A program made the translations under genes and the position numbers. Below, one piece after another: positions 17,343 through 25,946 of a stretch of 58,571 nt of DNA; the stretch's first letter is position 1, and each line of letters starts with the position of its first letter. Location of the stretch: contig CANSKS010000012.1 in the NCBI GenBank assembly GCA_947647615.1, positions 1 to 58,571 of the forward strand. Direction: 5' to 3'. The stretch comes from an uncultured Neglectibacter sp. (lineage in GTDB: Bacteria; Bacillota; Clostridia; Oscillospirales; Acutalibacteraceae). The notes beneath the pieces are model-generated. The model was not told the DNA's origin and did no database searches. It saw only the letters and a program-made list of their open reading frames with translations.

Positions 17343-20300
17343 TTATTTTATATTTGTTTTTTTGTACAGCCGGGGAGCGGCCAGCACTCCGGTGCGCTTG
17401 AGCTGGTATTCATAACTGAAACTGTCTCCTGTCGTACGCCAGGAATCGGGGCCGAACCAGGTGAGTTCTTCATCGGTGAGATGGACCTGGCCAAAAGTGT
17501 TCACCCGGCTTCCGTAAGCGGTGAGTTCAATTTGATGCCGGCCGGCGGAAAGCCTGCCCAGAAGGGCTAGGTAGGGAGCAAAGGCGATCTCCCCTTTTTC
17601 TTCCCCGTCCACCTTGACGGAAAGCAAGGGAGCCCGGAACTTGGCGGCGGAAAGGGCGTATTCCCCCTCCTCCAACTCCACATCCAGGCGGTAGGTGAAG
17701 TTTCCCCCATAGAAGGGGAAGCCTTGGGGCGTCAGGCTGCCAAAGCCTATTTCTTTGGGAAGCGCAGTGAGCACAGCTCTGCTGCCGGCGACCCGCACGC
17801 CGAAATCTCCCAGCAAATAGCACCATTCCAGGCTGGACCTTTGCCGGTAGGGCAGGCGGATTTCCAACACATGACTGCCTGCTTCCACCAGGGGCAAAGG
17901 CGTCACCGTAAGGCAGGGGTCTGTATACCAGCCCTCCGGCCGGAGCTCCACCTTTTCCCCATCCCAGAAAATTTCCGAAATACCAGCCTGTTCCAAGGCC
18001 AGCTTTACCTGTTCCAGCCGCTGTTCCGCTTCCACGGCAAACCGCAGGGTCACCACATGCCGGTAGGGCTCCTCTGGCACAGTCCAGGGCTGGGCCACAT
18101 CTCCGCCATCGGCAGGATATCCCAACCGGCGGCGCACCATGGTATCGGCCCGCAAAAGCTCTTCCCGGGAACACATGGGAGTGCCATCCACCAAAATTTC
18201 TGCCTGATCCAACAGCAGCACATTGGGCTCTTGGGTTTCGTAGCCGCAAACCTCGCCTAAAACAGCCGTCTCTTCCCAGCCTTCTTCCGGCAGAGCCGCC
18301 CCTTCCCGAGAGGGCATTCCCTTTTTCAGCCGGAGCAAGAGGCTGTCCTGCCCCCAACAATTCCAGAAAATTTCTGTCTTCCCGTTCTGGAGCGCTGCAG
18401 CCATGGGCCTTTGCTCTCCGGTAAAGGTATCCAGTAAAATGGGTTGGTACTCCCCGGCTATTTCCAGGGTAAGATGCTTTGCCTTAGGGACATCTTCCCC
18501 GCAAATCGCCCGGCCGTTAGCCAAAAACAGCAAAAGCTCTTCCCCGTTTTCCCGAATTTGGGAAAGGTATTCCCCTGTGCGCACGCCGTTTTCATCTTTT
18601 AAATCAATGAGGCGGAACTCCTGCAGGGAATTTAAGAGGGCCGTCTGCTCAAAGGGGATGGCAACACAAATTTCCGCCAGCTTTTTCCCTTCCTGGCTTG
18701 GGACAGCGCCAATATGGGTGGGGATATCTCCCAAAAAGATCACTTTTCCCCCTTGACTCCGGAAGGCCTTTAGCCGTTCCAGCGTTTCCTGCCGCAAGGT
18801 GATGCATCCGGGCACCACCACCGCATCATAAGCCATTTCCCCGGCGTGGAACTTCCCATCTTTCGGGCCCCTTTCCATATCCTCCAGCAGACTTTCGCTA
18901 ATAAAATCGAAATCGATGAGACCAAAGAGCAGCCAATCGGTCACCTGGCTGAACTGCCTGTCCAGCTTTTCCCGCACAGCAGCCGTCTGCTCTTTGGGAC
19001 CAAACCACAGCCAGAAGCTTTCGATGGGATGGATCACTCCCACCCGCACCTTTGGGGTCCCGCTGCGCAAAGCCGTATTGACCCTGGCATAATGGTCTTC
19101 CAGCAGGGCGTATTTTTCGTGCCAAGGGGACTGGAAAGAAATGGAGGCCGGGTAATCCCGCTTGGCTTCCCCTTCCATAGAGACCCAGGAAAGGTGGTGT
19201 ACCCGGTGAGTGACGCCCAAAGCCGCCTGCCAATCGCCTTGAAGCTTGTGCCGCCGGAAATCGAAATCCCAGTTTGTCACGCCGTAAAGCTCACTGGTCA
19301 TTTGGTTTCGGCCAAACTGATGGCAGGCACTTTGGGCCTGCTTGGCCGTGTTGTATTCCCGCCAATCGCACAGCATGTCGATGCCGGGCATTTGGAAGCC
19401 CCGGTAATGGCGCATAGCCTCGCTGATGGCCGCTGTCTGGGATTGCAGGGTGGGCTCCTCCATCATGTGACCGGTAAGGGCGATACCATGCTTTTCGCAC
19501 CAACCGGAAATAGTAGCGGAAAAAGCCTCGCAAAAACGCTGGGCAATGTGGTCGTGGTAGCGGTAGCGGGCCAGGGAGCGTTTCCCCTCCGGCAGCTCCC
19601 ACACCACTTCGGGTAAAACATCTAAAAAGCTTTGTCCATAGGCCTTTTGGAAGCTTTCGTCAAAATTGTCGGTGTAGGGCAGAATAATAGGCCTCTTTTC
19701 CTCTGCCCTGCCCAAAGTCCCTTTGTGGACAAACTGGGGCTCGTCGGTAAAAATAGAAGGTACTGTTTTTCCGAACTCCTCCCCTACCGCCTTCCGGTAG
19801 GTTTCATGGGTGGTCTCTATGAAACGCCGGATGGCTTCCGGGTTTAAAGTGTCCACATAGGTCTGGTTATTGTACCAGGAGGAGGGAGGGCTCACCTCCA
19901 AATAGGCGTACCACAAAGTTTCCCCTGCTTTCCCCTCTTCCCCTTCTTCCAGCCGCCGGTAGGCGGAAAGAGCCCCTTGGGAAAGGGTAATTCCATACCT
20001 TGCCAACAGTGTCCCATTGGCCCGGAAGCTGTTTTGGGCAGAGCTTGAGGGAAGTTCGGCGCTGTTTCCCTTGGAAGCCTCTTCCTTTGGAAAAGGGGAA
20101 AAAGCCAAGTAACGGGCCCGGTATTTCGGCTCCTTCGTCACCTCACCCCCGGCCGCGCCCGAGGGCCAACGGTCCTCGTCGTAAAGGCAGGCCTCCATGT
20201 CCAGAGCCTTTGCCTTTTCCACACAAGCCTTGACCACCTCTAAATATTCTTCCCCCAAATAGGGAGTCCCCAGGCCGGTGCGGCAGTGCATGGTAAAGCC

Positions 20301-20441
20301 ACCCAAACCCATTTTTTGGAACACCTCGATCTGCCGGAGAAGCTCTTCCTTTTCCAGCCTGCAGTTCCATGCCCAAAACGGAGCACCCCTGAAATGAGCC
20401 GAAGGCTTTGAAAATTCCTTTAAATAATCCAGCCAAAACAA
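17343..20441 (-). CDS. GH106-like alpha-L-rhamnosidase-type glycoside hydrolase
   Basis: The protein is about 1030 residues and cytosolic, with no signal peptide. The N-terminal block PFWAWNCRLEKEELLRQIE, FTMHCRTGLGTPYLG and LYDEDRWPSGAAGG is the signature of the GH106/PF17132 rhamnosidase-like family. The central TIM-barrel-like region carries SIFTDEPQF and ALTGHMMEE. A C-terminal beta-sandwich region of GH2-like sugar-binding type follows. The open frame extends to an ATG at 20585, but a consensus promoter sits inside that extension (20502-20530). Translation therefore probably starts at TTG 20441 or CTG 20432, next to GGGAAAGGAG. Substrate (rhamnosides or related deoxy-sugars) is inferred from family only. 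Confidence 0.82.
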   Translation of the reverse strand: MFWLDYLKEFSKPSAHFRGAPFWAWNCRLEKEELLRQIEVFQKMGLGGFTMHCRTGLGTPYLGEEYLEVVKACVEKAKALDMEACLYDEDRWPSGAAGGEVTKEPKYRARYLAFSPFPKEEASKGNSAELPSSSAQNSFRANGTLLARYGITLSQGALSAYRRLEEGEEGKAGETLWYAYLEVSPPSSWYNNQTYVDTLNPEAIRRFIETTHETYRKAVGEEFGKTVPSIFTDEPQFVHKGTLGRAEEKRPIILPYTDNFDESFQKAYGQSFLDVLPEVVWELPEGKRSLARYRYHDHIAQRFCEAFSATISGWCEKHGIALTGHMMEEPTLQSQTAAISEAMRHYRGFQMPGIDMLCDWREYNTAKQAQSACHQFGRNQMTSELYGVTNWDFDFRRHKLQGDWQAALGVTHRVHHLSWVSMEGEAKRDYPASISFQSPWHEKYALLEDHYARVNTALRSGTPKVRVGVIHPIESFWLWFGPKEQTAAVREKLDRQFSQVTDWLLFGLIDFDFISESLLEDMERGPKDGKFHAGEMAYDAVVVPGCITLRQETLERLKAFRSQGGKVIFLGDIPTHIGAVPSQEGKKLAEICVAIPFEQTALLNSLQEFRLIDLKDENGVRTGEYLSQIRENGEELLLFLANGRAICGEDVPKAKHLTLEIAGEYQPILLDTFTGEQRPMAAALQNGKTEIFWNCWGQDSLLLRLKKGMPSREGAALPEEGWEETAVLGEVCGYETQEPNVLLLDQAEILVDGTPMCSREELLRADTMVRRRLGYPADGGDVAQPWTVPEEPYRHVVTLRFAVEAEQRLEQVKLALEQAGISEIFWDGEKVELRPEGWYTDPCLTVTPLPLVEAGSHVLEIRLPYRQRSSLEWCYLLGDFGVRVAGSRAVLTALPKEIGFGSLTPQGFPFYGGNFTYRLDVELEEGEYALSAAKFRAPLLSVKVDGEEKGEIAFAPYLALLGRLSAGRHQIELTAYGSRVNTFGQVHLTDEELTWFGPDSWRTTGDSFSYEYQLKRTGVLAAPRLYKKTNIK

Positions 20442-20501
20442 CTCCTTTCCCTGTAAAAATCCCGGCTGCCCTGCGGCTTTTACCGCGGCGCCTTTGGCAC
20501 C

Positions 20502-20530
20502 ATTATAACGGATGCCTCTCCGGATTGCCA
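20502..20530 (-). promoter_or_regulatory. Promoter of the GH106-like/dehydrogenase operon
   Basis: Minus strand TGGCAA (20525-20530), 17-base spacer, consensus TATAAT (20502-20507). It lies downstream of the most upstream in-frame ATG and so decides the start codon. Confidence 0.65.
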
Positions 20531-20636
20531 CGGTATTTTTTCCGAGATTTCCCCGGTTTTTTAACGCTAATGTATTTTTATTCATTATTTACACAAAGTT
20601 TCCCGGCATTCTTCCCTTAATCTGCTGTTTTTCCAC

Positions 20637-20664
20637 TTGAAAAACACACAGGAAGTTGTATAAT
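20637..20664 (+). promoter_or_regulatory. Promoter of the amino-acid ABC importer
   Basis: TTGAAA (20637-20642), 16-base spacer, TATAAT (20659-20664). The transcript would start about 50 bases before the ATG at 20722. It is divergent from the GH106-like promoter about 105 bases away. Confidence 0.85.
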
Positions 20665-20721
20665 GTAGGGCATTGGATGAATATTTATTTCAAAAAAATA
20701 ATTTTGAAGGAGAAAACCATC

Positions 20722-21558
20722 ATGAAAAAAGTTGCAATGCTCTTATCTTTGTTGTTGCTTTTGGCCACCATGGCTGCCTGCGGCGAAGCCCCTGCATCTT
20801 CCGGGGCCAATACTTCTTCCAAAACGGAAGCCTCCTCTTCTGCTGCGGAAAGCTCCGCGGCCGGCAGTGAAGAGACTCCCGCCAGCACTGCCGGCGGCGA
20901 TGTGCTCATCATGGCCACCAACGCCTTCTTCGAGCCCTATGAATATTATGAAGGTGACAATATCGTAGGTATCGACGCCGAAATCGGCGCCGCCATCGCC
21001 AAGGAGCTGGGCATGGAATTCCAGATCTCCGACATCGAGTTCGATTCCATTATCCCCGCCATTCAAAGCGGTAAGGCCTCCATGGGCATGGCCGGTATGA
21101 CCGTAACTCCCGACCGGGAAAAGAACGTGAATTTCACAAAAAGCTATGCCACCGGCATTCAGGTGGTCATTGTGAAGGAAGATTCCCCCATTGCCTCTAT
21201 CGACGACCTGGAGGGCAAAAAGATCGGCGTGCAGCAGGGTACTACCGGCGACCTGTATTGCAGCGACGACTATGGTGAGGATGCCGTAACCCGCTACAGC
21301 AAGGGTACCGACGCCGTCATGGCTTTGCTTTCCGGCAAAGTGGACTGCGTGGTTATCGATAACGAACCCGCCAAGTCTTTTGTGAGCCAAAACGAGGGCT
21401 TGAAGATTTTGGATACCGAGTATGCCCTGGAAGATTATGCCATTGCCATTGCCAAAGAAAACACCGAGCTTTTAGACAAGGTGAACGCCGCTTTGGACAA
21501 GTTGATCACAGACGGCACCGTGCAGGACATTGTAGATAAGTATATCAAGGCCGAATAA
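20722..21558 (+). CDS. Amino-acid ABC transporter substrate-binding lipoprotein
   Basis: The start MKKVAMLL follows GAAGGAGAAAACCATC. The lipobox TMAAC places the lipidated Cys at residue 20. A Ser/Ala/Glu linker (22-55) precedes a family-3 binding fold: NAFFEPYEYYEGDNIVGIDAEI, AIAKELGMEF, GMTVTPDREKNVNFTKSY, KIGVQQGTTGDLY. Such proteins capture polar amino acids at the outer membrane face and hand them to the permease. The acidic/aromatic pocket pattern fits glutamine, cystine or arginine type ligands; the exact one is not readable. The next two genes are the permease and ATPase. Confidence 0.93.
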   Translation: MKKVAMLLSLLLLLATMAACGEAPASSGANTSSKTEASSSAAESSAAGSEETPASTAGGDVLIMATNAFFEPYEYYEGDNIVGIDAEIGAAIAKELGMEFQISDIEFDSIIPAIQSGKASMGMAGMTVTPDREKNVNFTKSYATGIQVVIVKEDSPIASIDDLEGKKIGVQQGTTGDLYCSDDYGEDAVTRYSKGTDAVMALLSGKVDCVVIDNEPAKSFVSQNEGLKILDTEYALEDYAIAIAKENTELLDKVNAALDKLITDGTVQDIVDKYIKAE

Positions 21559-21580
21559 ACGGCTGCTTCCTGTTGGCCTT

Positions 21581-21617
21581 GAAAAAAACGGGACTCCCCT
21601 TCCCGCGGGAGTCCCGT
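21581..21617 (-). terminator. Strong hairpin between binding-protein and permease genes, oriented as a minus-strand terminator
   Basis: A perfect 11-bp GC-rich stem (21588-21598 with 21607-21617) is flanked by an A8 tract on its left. Read on the minus strand this is a hairpin plus T-run. Read on the plus strand no T-run follows, so it would act as a 3'-stabilising processing hairpin. Confidence 0.65.
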
Positions 21618-21708
21618 GGTCTATAAAAAACACTTTTGGGCAGGCTATGGGCTTTTTCAAGAGCCCGGCCATTGTCTTTATTAAGAGGAAATGAAGGAGG
21701 GCGTTTTT

Positions 21709-22443
21709 ATGGCGGAAGGCTGGGCCTGGTTTACCGACCAGTTTGAACAGACCTTTATTACCGATAACCGCTGGAAATATTTTTTAGACGGCATCCTCAC
21801 CACCCTGGAAGTCACGATACTGGCTCTGCTTTTGGGCATTGTGATCGGCGTTCTGGTGGCTGTGGTACGTTCGGCTCACGATTCCCAACGGGGAAACAAA
21901 AAGGGGATTGGGCATTTTGTATTGGGAGTTCTCAACTGGATTTGCAAAATATATCTCACTGTTATTCGAGGCACTCCCGCTACCGTCCAGCTTTTGATCA
22001 TGTGGTTCATCGTGTTCAACTGGGCCAGAGACGATATCATGATCTTAGTGGCCGCCCTTTCCTTTGGCATCAATTCCGGCGCCTATGTGGCGGAAATCGT
22101 CCGTTCCGGCATCATGTCTATTGACCTAGGCCAGTCGGAGGCCGGGCGGTCCCTGGGCCTGAACTATACCCAAACCATGGGGTATATTGTGATTCCTCAG
22201 GCCATCAAAAACATTCTGCCCGCCCTGGGTAACGAACTGATCACCCTGCTGAAGGAGACCTCCATTTGCACAGTGATCGGCCTGCAAGACCTGACCAAGG
22301 GCGCCATGATCGTGCAGAGCCGCACCTACGCCCCCTACATGCCCTATATCGCCATCGCTGTGATTTACCTCGCCATGGTGCTGGTGCTTTCCGGGCTTTT
22401 GAATTTGTTGGAAAGGAGGCTGCGGGCAAGTGATAAGCGTTAA
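21709..22443 (+). CDS. Amino-acid ABC transporter permease (HisM/GlnP family)
   Basis: The start at 21709 is set by ATGAAGGAGGGCGTTTTT; the upstream in-frame ATG at 21691 lies in the site. The protein has 244 residues with about five transmembrane helices. The EAA loop ([32 protein letters not shown]) is where the ATPase docks. [14 protein letters not shown] is typical of polar amino-acid permeases. It overlaps the ATPase gene by 14 bases. The permease works as a homodimer in the cytoplasmic membrane. Confidence 0.93.
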   Translation: MAEGWAWFTDQFEQTFITDNRWKYFLDGILTTLEVTILALLLGIVIGVLVAVVRSAHDSQRGNKKGIGHFVLGVLNWICKIYLTVIRGTPATVQLLIMWFIVFNWARDDIMILVAALSFGINSGAYVAEIVRSGIMSIDLGQSEAGRSLGLNYTQTMGYIVIPQAIKNILPALGNELITLLKETSICTVIGLQDLTKGAMIVQSRTYAPYMPYIAIAVIYLAMVLVLSGLLNLLERRLRASDKR

Positions 22444-23152
22444 AAACTTGGAAAAATCCTTTGGCGGCCACATGGTTCTGAAGGGTATTGACGAACATAT
22501 TAAAAAAGGAGAAAAGGTTGCCGTGGTAGGGCCCTCCGGCTCGGGAAAATCTACCTTTCTCCGGTGTTTAAACCTGCTGGAGCAGCCCACCGGCGGCACC
22601 ATCACCTTCGAGGGCATTGACATCACCGATCCGAAAAACGACATTAACCGGCTGCGGGCCCGCATGGGCATGGTATTCCAGCAGTTCAACCTGTTCCCCC
22701 ATCTTTCGGTAAAAGAGAACATCAAGCTGGCCCCTGTAAAGCTAAAGCTCTTGACGAAACAGGAAGCCGACAAACGGGCTTTGGAGCTTTTGGAACGGGT
22801 GGGCCTGCCCGATAAGGCCAACGCCTACCCCAAACAGCTTTCCGGCGGCCAGCAGCAGCGTATCGCCATAGCCAGGGCCCTGGCCATGAACCCCGATGTC
22901 ATGCTGTTCGACGAGCCCACCTCTGCCCTGGACCCGGAAATGGTGGGCGAGGTGCTGGACATTATGAAGGAGCTGGCCGACGACGGCATGACCATGGTGG
23001 TGGTAACCCACGAAATGGGGTTTGCTCGTTCTGTAGCCACCCGGGTGCTCTTTATGGACCAAGGCGTCATTGCCGAACAAAACGAACCCGAAGCTTTTTT
23101 TACCAATCCTCAGCATCCCAGGTTAAAGGAGTTTCTTTCCAAAGTCTTATAA
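22430..23152 (+). CDS. Amino-acid ABC transporter ATP-binding protein (GlnQ family)
   Basis: A GTG start inside the permease 3' end gives a 240-residue ATPase. Walker [10 protein letters not shown] is at 34-42. The Q-loop is [13 protein letters not shown], the signature LSGGQQQR, Walker [15 protein letters not shown] and the switch His VVTHEMGFA. It energises uptake of the amino acid held by the upstream lipoprotein. GGAAAGGAGGCTGCGGGCAA precedes the start. A 44-bp palindromic terminator begins two bases after the stop. Confidence 0.95.
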   Translation: MISVKNLEKSFGGHMVLKGIDEHIKKGEKVAVVGPSGSGKSTFLRCLNLLEQPTGGTITFEGIDITDPKNDINRLRARMGMVFQQFNLFPHLSVKENIKLAPVKLKLLTKQEADKRALELLERVGLPDKANAYPKQLSGGQQQRIAIARALAMNPDVMLFDEPTSALDPEMVGEVLDIMKELADDGMTMVVVTHEMGFARSVATRVLFMDQGVIAEQNEPEAFFTNPQHPRLKEFLSKVL

Positions 23153-23154
23153 AA

Positions 23155-23198
23155 ATGAGAAAAACCGGCTTGTCACGTGACAAGCCGGTTTTTCTCAT
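23155..23198. terminator. 44-bp perfect palindrome, bidirectional terminator
   Basis: Bases 23155-23176 are the exact reverse complement of 23177-23198, centred on CACGTG. Each strand ends in CCGGTTTTTCTC, so it can stop both the ABC operon and the leftward kinase operon, whose last stop codon is 15 bases away. Confidence 0.9.
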
Positions 23199-23212
23199 GG
23201 TAAATGGAAATT

Positions 23213-25687
23213 TCAGTTTGACGTTTCCAGTTTTGACATCTGGGAGTAAGAGATGACCATCTCATTTTTTCTCATAAATAACAGGCCAAAGGAACCCGGA
23301 CCACAATTGCTGGCAATGGCAGAAGAAGCTTTTTGCAGGTAGACCCTTTCGAAGGAACAGTATTGCTTTACAAGATACTGAATATACTGCAGTTTCTTTT
23401 CCTCCATACCGGCGTAGGTAATGAATAAAATTCGCCGGTCAATACTTTTGGGATCACGGAATACCCGGCGGACATAGCTTCTCGCCATATGGGCAAAGTC
23501 CCCCATTTTCACACCGCCCACTACCATTTTGCTTTTTCGCAATACAATAACAGGATGCAGCAGCAAAGCATTGCAAATAACCTGTATCTTTTTAGAAACC
23601 CTGCCCGCCTGGCACATTGCTTGTGTATTCTCGATGATAAAGGCCGAGGAAATATAGCGCCTCAACTTTTTTATCGCCTTCACAATCTCCGCCTTTGTAG
23701 CATGTTTTTCCGCCATAAACGCGGCATACAGCACCCCAAGGCCCATACTGCTGGAAAGGTGTCCCGAATCGACCACCGTAACATTTTCAAAAGATTTCGC
23801 CGCCTCCAAAGCATTGTAGTAGCCCTGACTGACGTGCTTTGCCATAGTGATATGTATCACGTTCTGGGCTTCGGTAAGCCTTTCGGCAAAAAACTTTTCG
23901 TAATCTTCTATTTCCGGTGGTTCCGAGGTGTCGGTTTTCCCCTCCGATATATGCACAAGCAGCTCGTCTGCACGCACTTCCAGTTCATCTAAAAATCGCC
24001 CCTCAACCGTTCGTATGTAATAAGGGCACACCGAAATGCCGAACTCCTTAAGCAATGATTCCGGAAGGTCACATACACTGTCTGTTGTGACCATAAGAGG
24101 ACGCCTTTGGGCCTGTTCAAAAATCAAAACTTCCTTCCCGATTTCAGATTGGCTTTCCGCTTCGCTGAGTTTTATTAGCCTTTTAGGCAAAATGTTCAAA
24201 ACGGCTGCCTCTAATAGCGCGCCTCCTACAGGCTTTGCAAGGTAACCATTAAAGCCTTCTTTCCGGTAAAGCATCTGGTTATCACTTCCCGCATTGGCTG
24301 TTAAGGCAATCACAGGCGTGTCCTGGCACATTCCCCCTGGTTGAGTCCGCAGGGCATGAAGGCATTGTATTCCATCCATTTCTGGCATCAGGTGGTCCAT
24401 CAAAATGGCATCGTAATGCTGGTTTTGGGTCATTTGCAGGCATTCCGCGCCGCTTTTGACCGTATCAATCTGAATCTTAGTATCTAAAAGCAGTTTGCGT
24501 ACTACCATTAGGTTCATATCATTGTCATCCACTACCAGGATATGCGCTTCCGGCGCTTCAAAGCTTTGCCGGTATCGCTCTCCCTCCCTGGCTTTGACAT
24601 GGGAATCCACCGTAAATTCCCCCAACTCATCGCCGTTTACAATATCCTGCTCCAGCATGACAAGAAAGGTAGAGCCTTTGGTATATACGCTGTTGACACT
24701 GATCTCGCCACCCATTAGCTCTACCAGCTGATGCACAATGCTAAGTCCCAGTCCGGTACCTTCAATATGGCGGTTCCTTTCTTCATCCACCCGTTTAAAA
24801 GCACTGAAAATGTAAGGAATATTTTCTCTTTTTATTCCCTGCCCGGTATCCTCTACAGAATACCAAACCCGAACCTTGTTCAACGTCATACGCTCACACC
24901 GAACGGAAAAAGTAACGGCGCCCTCCTGGGTATACTTTACCGCATTATTGAGCAGATTGATTAATATCTGCTTAATGCGCACTTCATCGCCGCAGAGCAT
25001 ACTGGGAATGGCAGGGTCCACATGTAACCGAAACTCTAATCCCTTTTCCTTGGCTTTAACCCATATCATATTGACGATTTCCGAGAAAAACTTTCCCGTC
25101 TCATAAGAAACATTCACAATTTCCATTTTCCCGGATTTAATCTTAGACAAGTCCAAAATATCGTTGACAAGGGTAAGCAGCATTTTACTGGCACCCTGGA
25201 TGTTCCTGGCGTTTTCGGCAACTTCTTCTGAAATATCTTCCCGAAGGATAATCTCATTGAGCCCGATGATCGTGTTAATAGGCGTGCGAATTTCGTGACT
25301 CATACTGGAGAAAAAGTGGTTTTCTGCCTTACTCAATTCCTCTATTTCCTCTTTTTGCTGTCTGGAAAGCTCATTTTCTTTTTCATAAATCTTGCTCAGA
25401 AACAAAAGCAACACACTGGTCAGTGCACCTACCAGAATCACAGAATTGGCAGAATCGAAAAAAGAATTTTGCAAAGAATTCTGCGCCACAAATTGGGGAA
25501 AATAAAAGGCTATATTATAACAGGCCCATATTTCTGCTGTACAAAGCAGGAAAAACACTATTTTGCGCCTTCCGGCCAAAATGAGACTAATGTAGAAAAA
25601 ACAAATTACTCCCCATTCGGGCACTCCACTATAAAACCCACCGGCCGTGAAAAAGCCTATAGGAAAAAGCACCAGCAGCAATACCAC
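23213..25687 (-). CDS. Hybrid histidine kinase with receiver and C-terminal DegV domain (5' end frameshifted)
   Basis: The open frame encodes 824 residues. Membrane helices (about 1-100) are followed by a HisKA domain with H131 (MSHEIRTP). The HATPase has LINLLNNAVKY (243-252), DTGQG and GTGLGLS. The receiver has VVDDND with phospho-acceptor D431 and K485. A complete DegV domain covers 531-820, with VTTDSVCDLP, TSEPPEIEDYEKFF, ITMAKHVSQGYYNA and VVDSGHLSSSMGLG. DegV/FakB proteins bind fatty acids. Fusion to a phosphorelay protein suggests lipid-controlled signalling, which is inference. The true N-terminus is in another frame up to 25910, and the join is broken in an A7 tract at 25719-25725. 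It is the last gene of a three-gene operon. Confidence 0.88.
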   Translation of the reverse strand: MVLLLVLFPIGFFTAGGFYSGVPEWGVICFFYISLILAGRRKIVFFLLCTAEIWACYNIAFYFPQFVAQNSLQNSFFDSANSVILVGALTSVLLLFLSKIYEKENELSRQQKEEIEELSKAENHFFSSMSHEIRTPINTIIGLNEIILREDISEEVAENARNIQGASKMLLTLVNDILDLSKIKSGKMEIVNVSYETGKFFSEIVNMIWVKAKEKGLEFRLHVDPAIPSMLCGDEVRIKQILINLLNNAVKYTQEGAVTFSVRCERMTLNKVRVWYSVEDTGQGIKRENIPYIFSAFKRVDEERNRHIEGTGLGLSIVHQLVELMGGEISVNSVYTKGSTFLVMLEQDIVNGDELGEFTVDSHVKAREGERYRQSFEAPEAHILVVDDNDMNLMVVRKLLLDTKIQIDTVKSGAECLQMTQNQHYDAILMDHLMPEMDGIQCLHALRTQPGGMCQDTPVIALTANAGSDNQMLYRKEGFNGYLAKPVGGALLEAAVLNILPKRLIKLSEAESQSEIGKEVLIFEQAQRRPLMVTTDSVCDLPESLLKEFGISVCPYYIRTVEGRFLDELEVRADELLVHISEGKTDTSEPPEIEDYEKFFAERLTEAQNVIHITMAKHVSQGYYNALEAAKSFENVTVVDSGHLSSSMGLGVLYAAFMAEKHATKAEIVKAIKKLRRYISSAFIIENTQAMCQAGRVSKKIQVICNALLLHPVIVLRKSKMVVGGVKMGDFAHMARSYVRRVFRDPKSIDRRILFITYAGMEEKKLQYIQYLVKQYCSFERVYLQKASSAIASNCGPGSFGLLFMRKNEMVISYSQMSKLETSN

Positions 25688-25910
25688 AATGGCGGTAGCT
25701 CCTGCGTTGACTCGATCCTTTTTTTATGCTTACTTTTACTATCCAAGCCATTATCACAAGACTTGCCGCCAAAGCCAGGTAGTTCCAAACAGTTCTGCCC
25801 ATTGGCATAACGAACGCCATCGCTACCATACTAATGCCCGTCACCACGCGGAACATTCGCTCCTGCAGGTCAATCCTATGATCAAAGATGATTTCCAACC
25901 ATTTTTTCAA
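25629..25910 (-). pseudogene. Displaced N-terminal segment of the DegV-fused kinase
   Basis: A TTG at 25910 with AGAGGAGAAGGCGAG upstream opens a frame encoding a cytosolic start and two hydrophobic helices (MFRVVTGISMVAMAFVMPMG and VWNYLALAASLVIMAWIVKV). This is the missing first part of the kinase sensor. After SIKK, at the A7 tract (25719-25725), the frame is lost. With one A fewer it would read SIKKDRVNAGATAIVVLLLV straight into the long open frame. It could be a sequencing error, a phase-variable tract or a real inactivating mutation. Only 36 bases separate it from the upstream kinase gene. Confidence 0.7.
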
Positions 25911-25946
25911 CTCGCCTTCTCCTCTCAACAAAATCGGTCAGGCCCT

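Noticed and set aside
22126-22821. Leftward 231-codon frame over the permease-ATPase junction
   Set aside because: It is antisense to two well-supported ABC genes and has no family signature.
25719-25725. Programmed -1 frameshift on the A7 tract
   Set aside because: Joining the two frames needs a +1 (or -2) change. A -1 slip gives an unrelated frame, so a tract-length difference is simpler.
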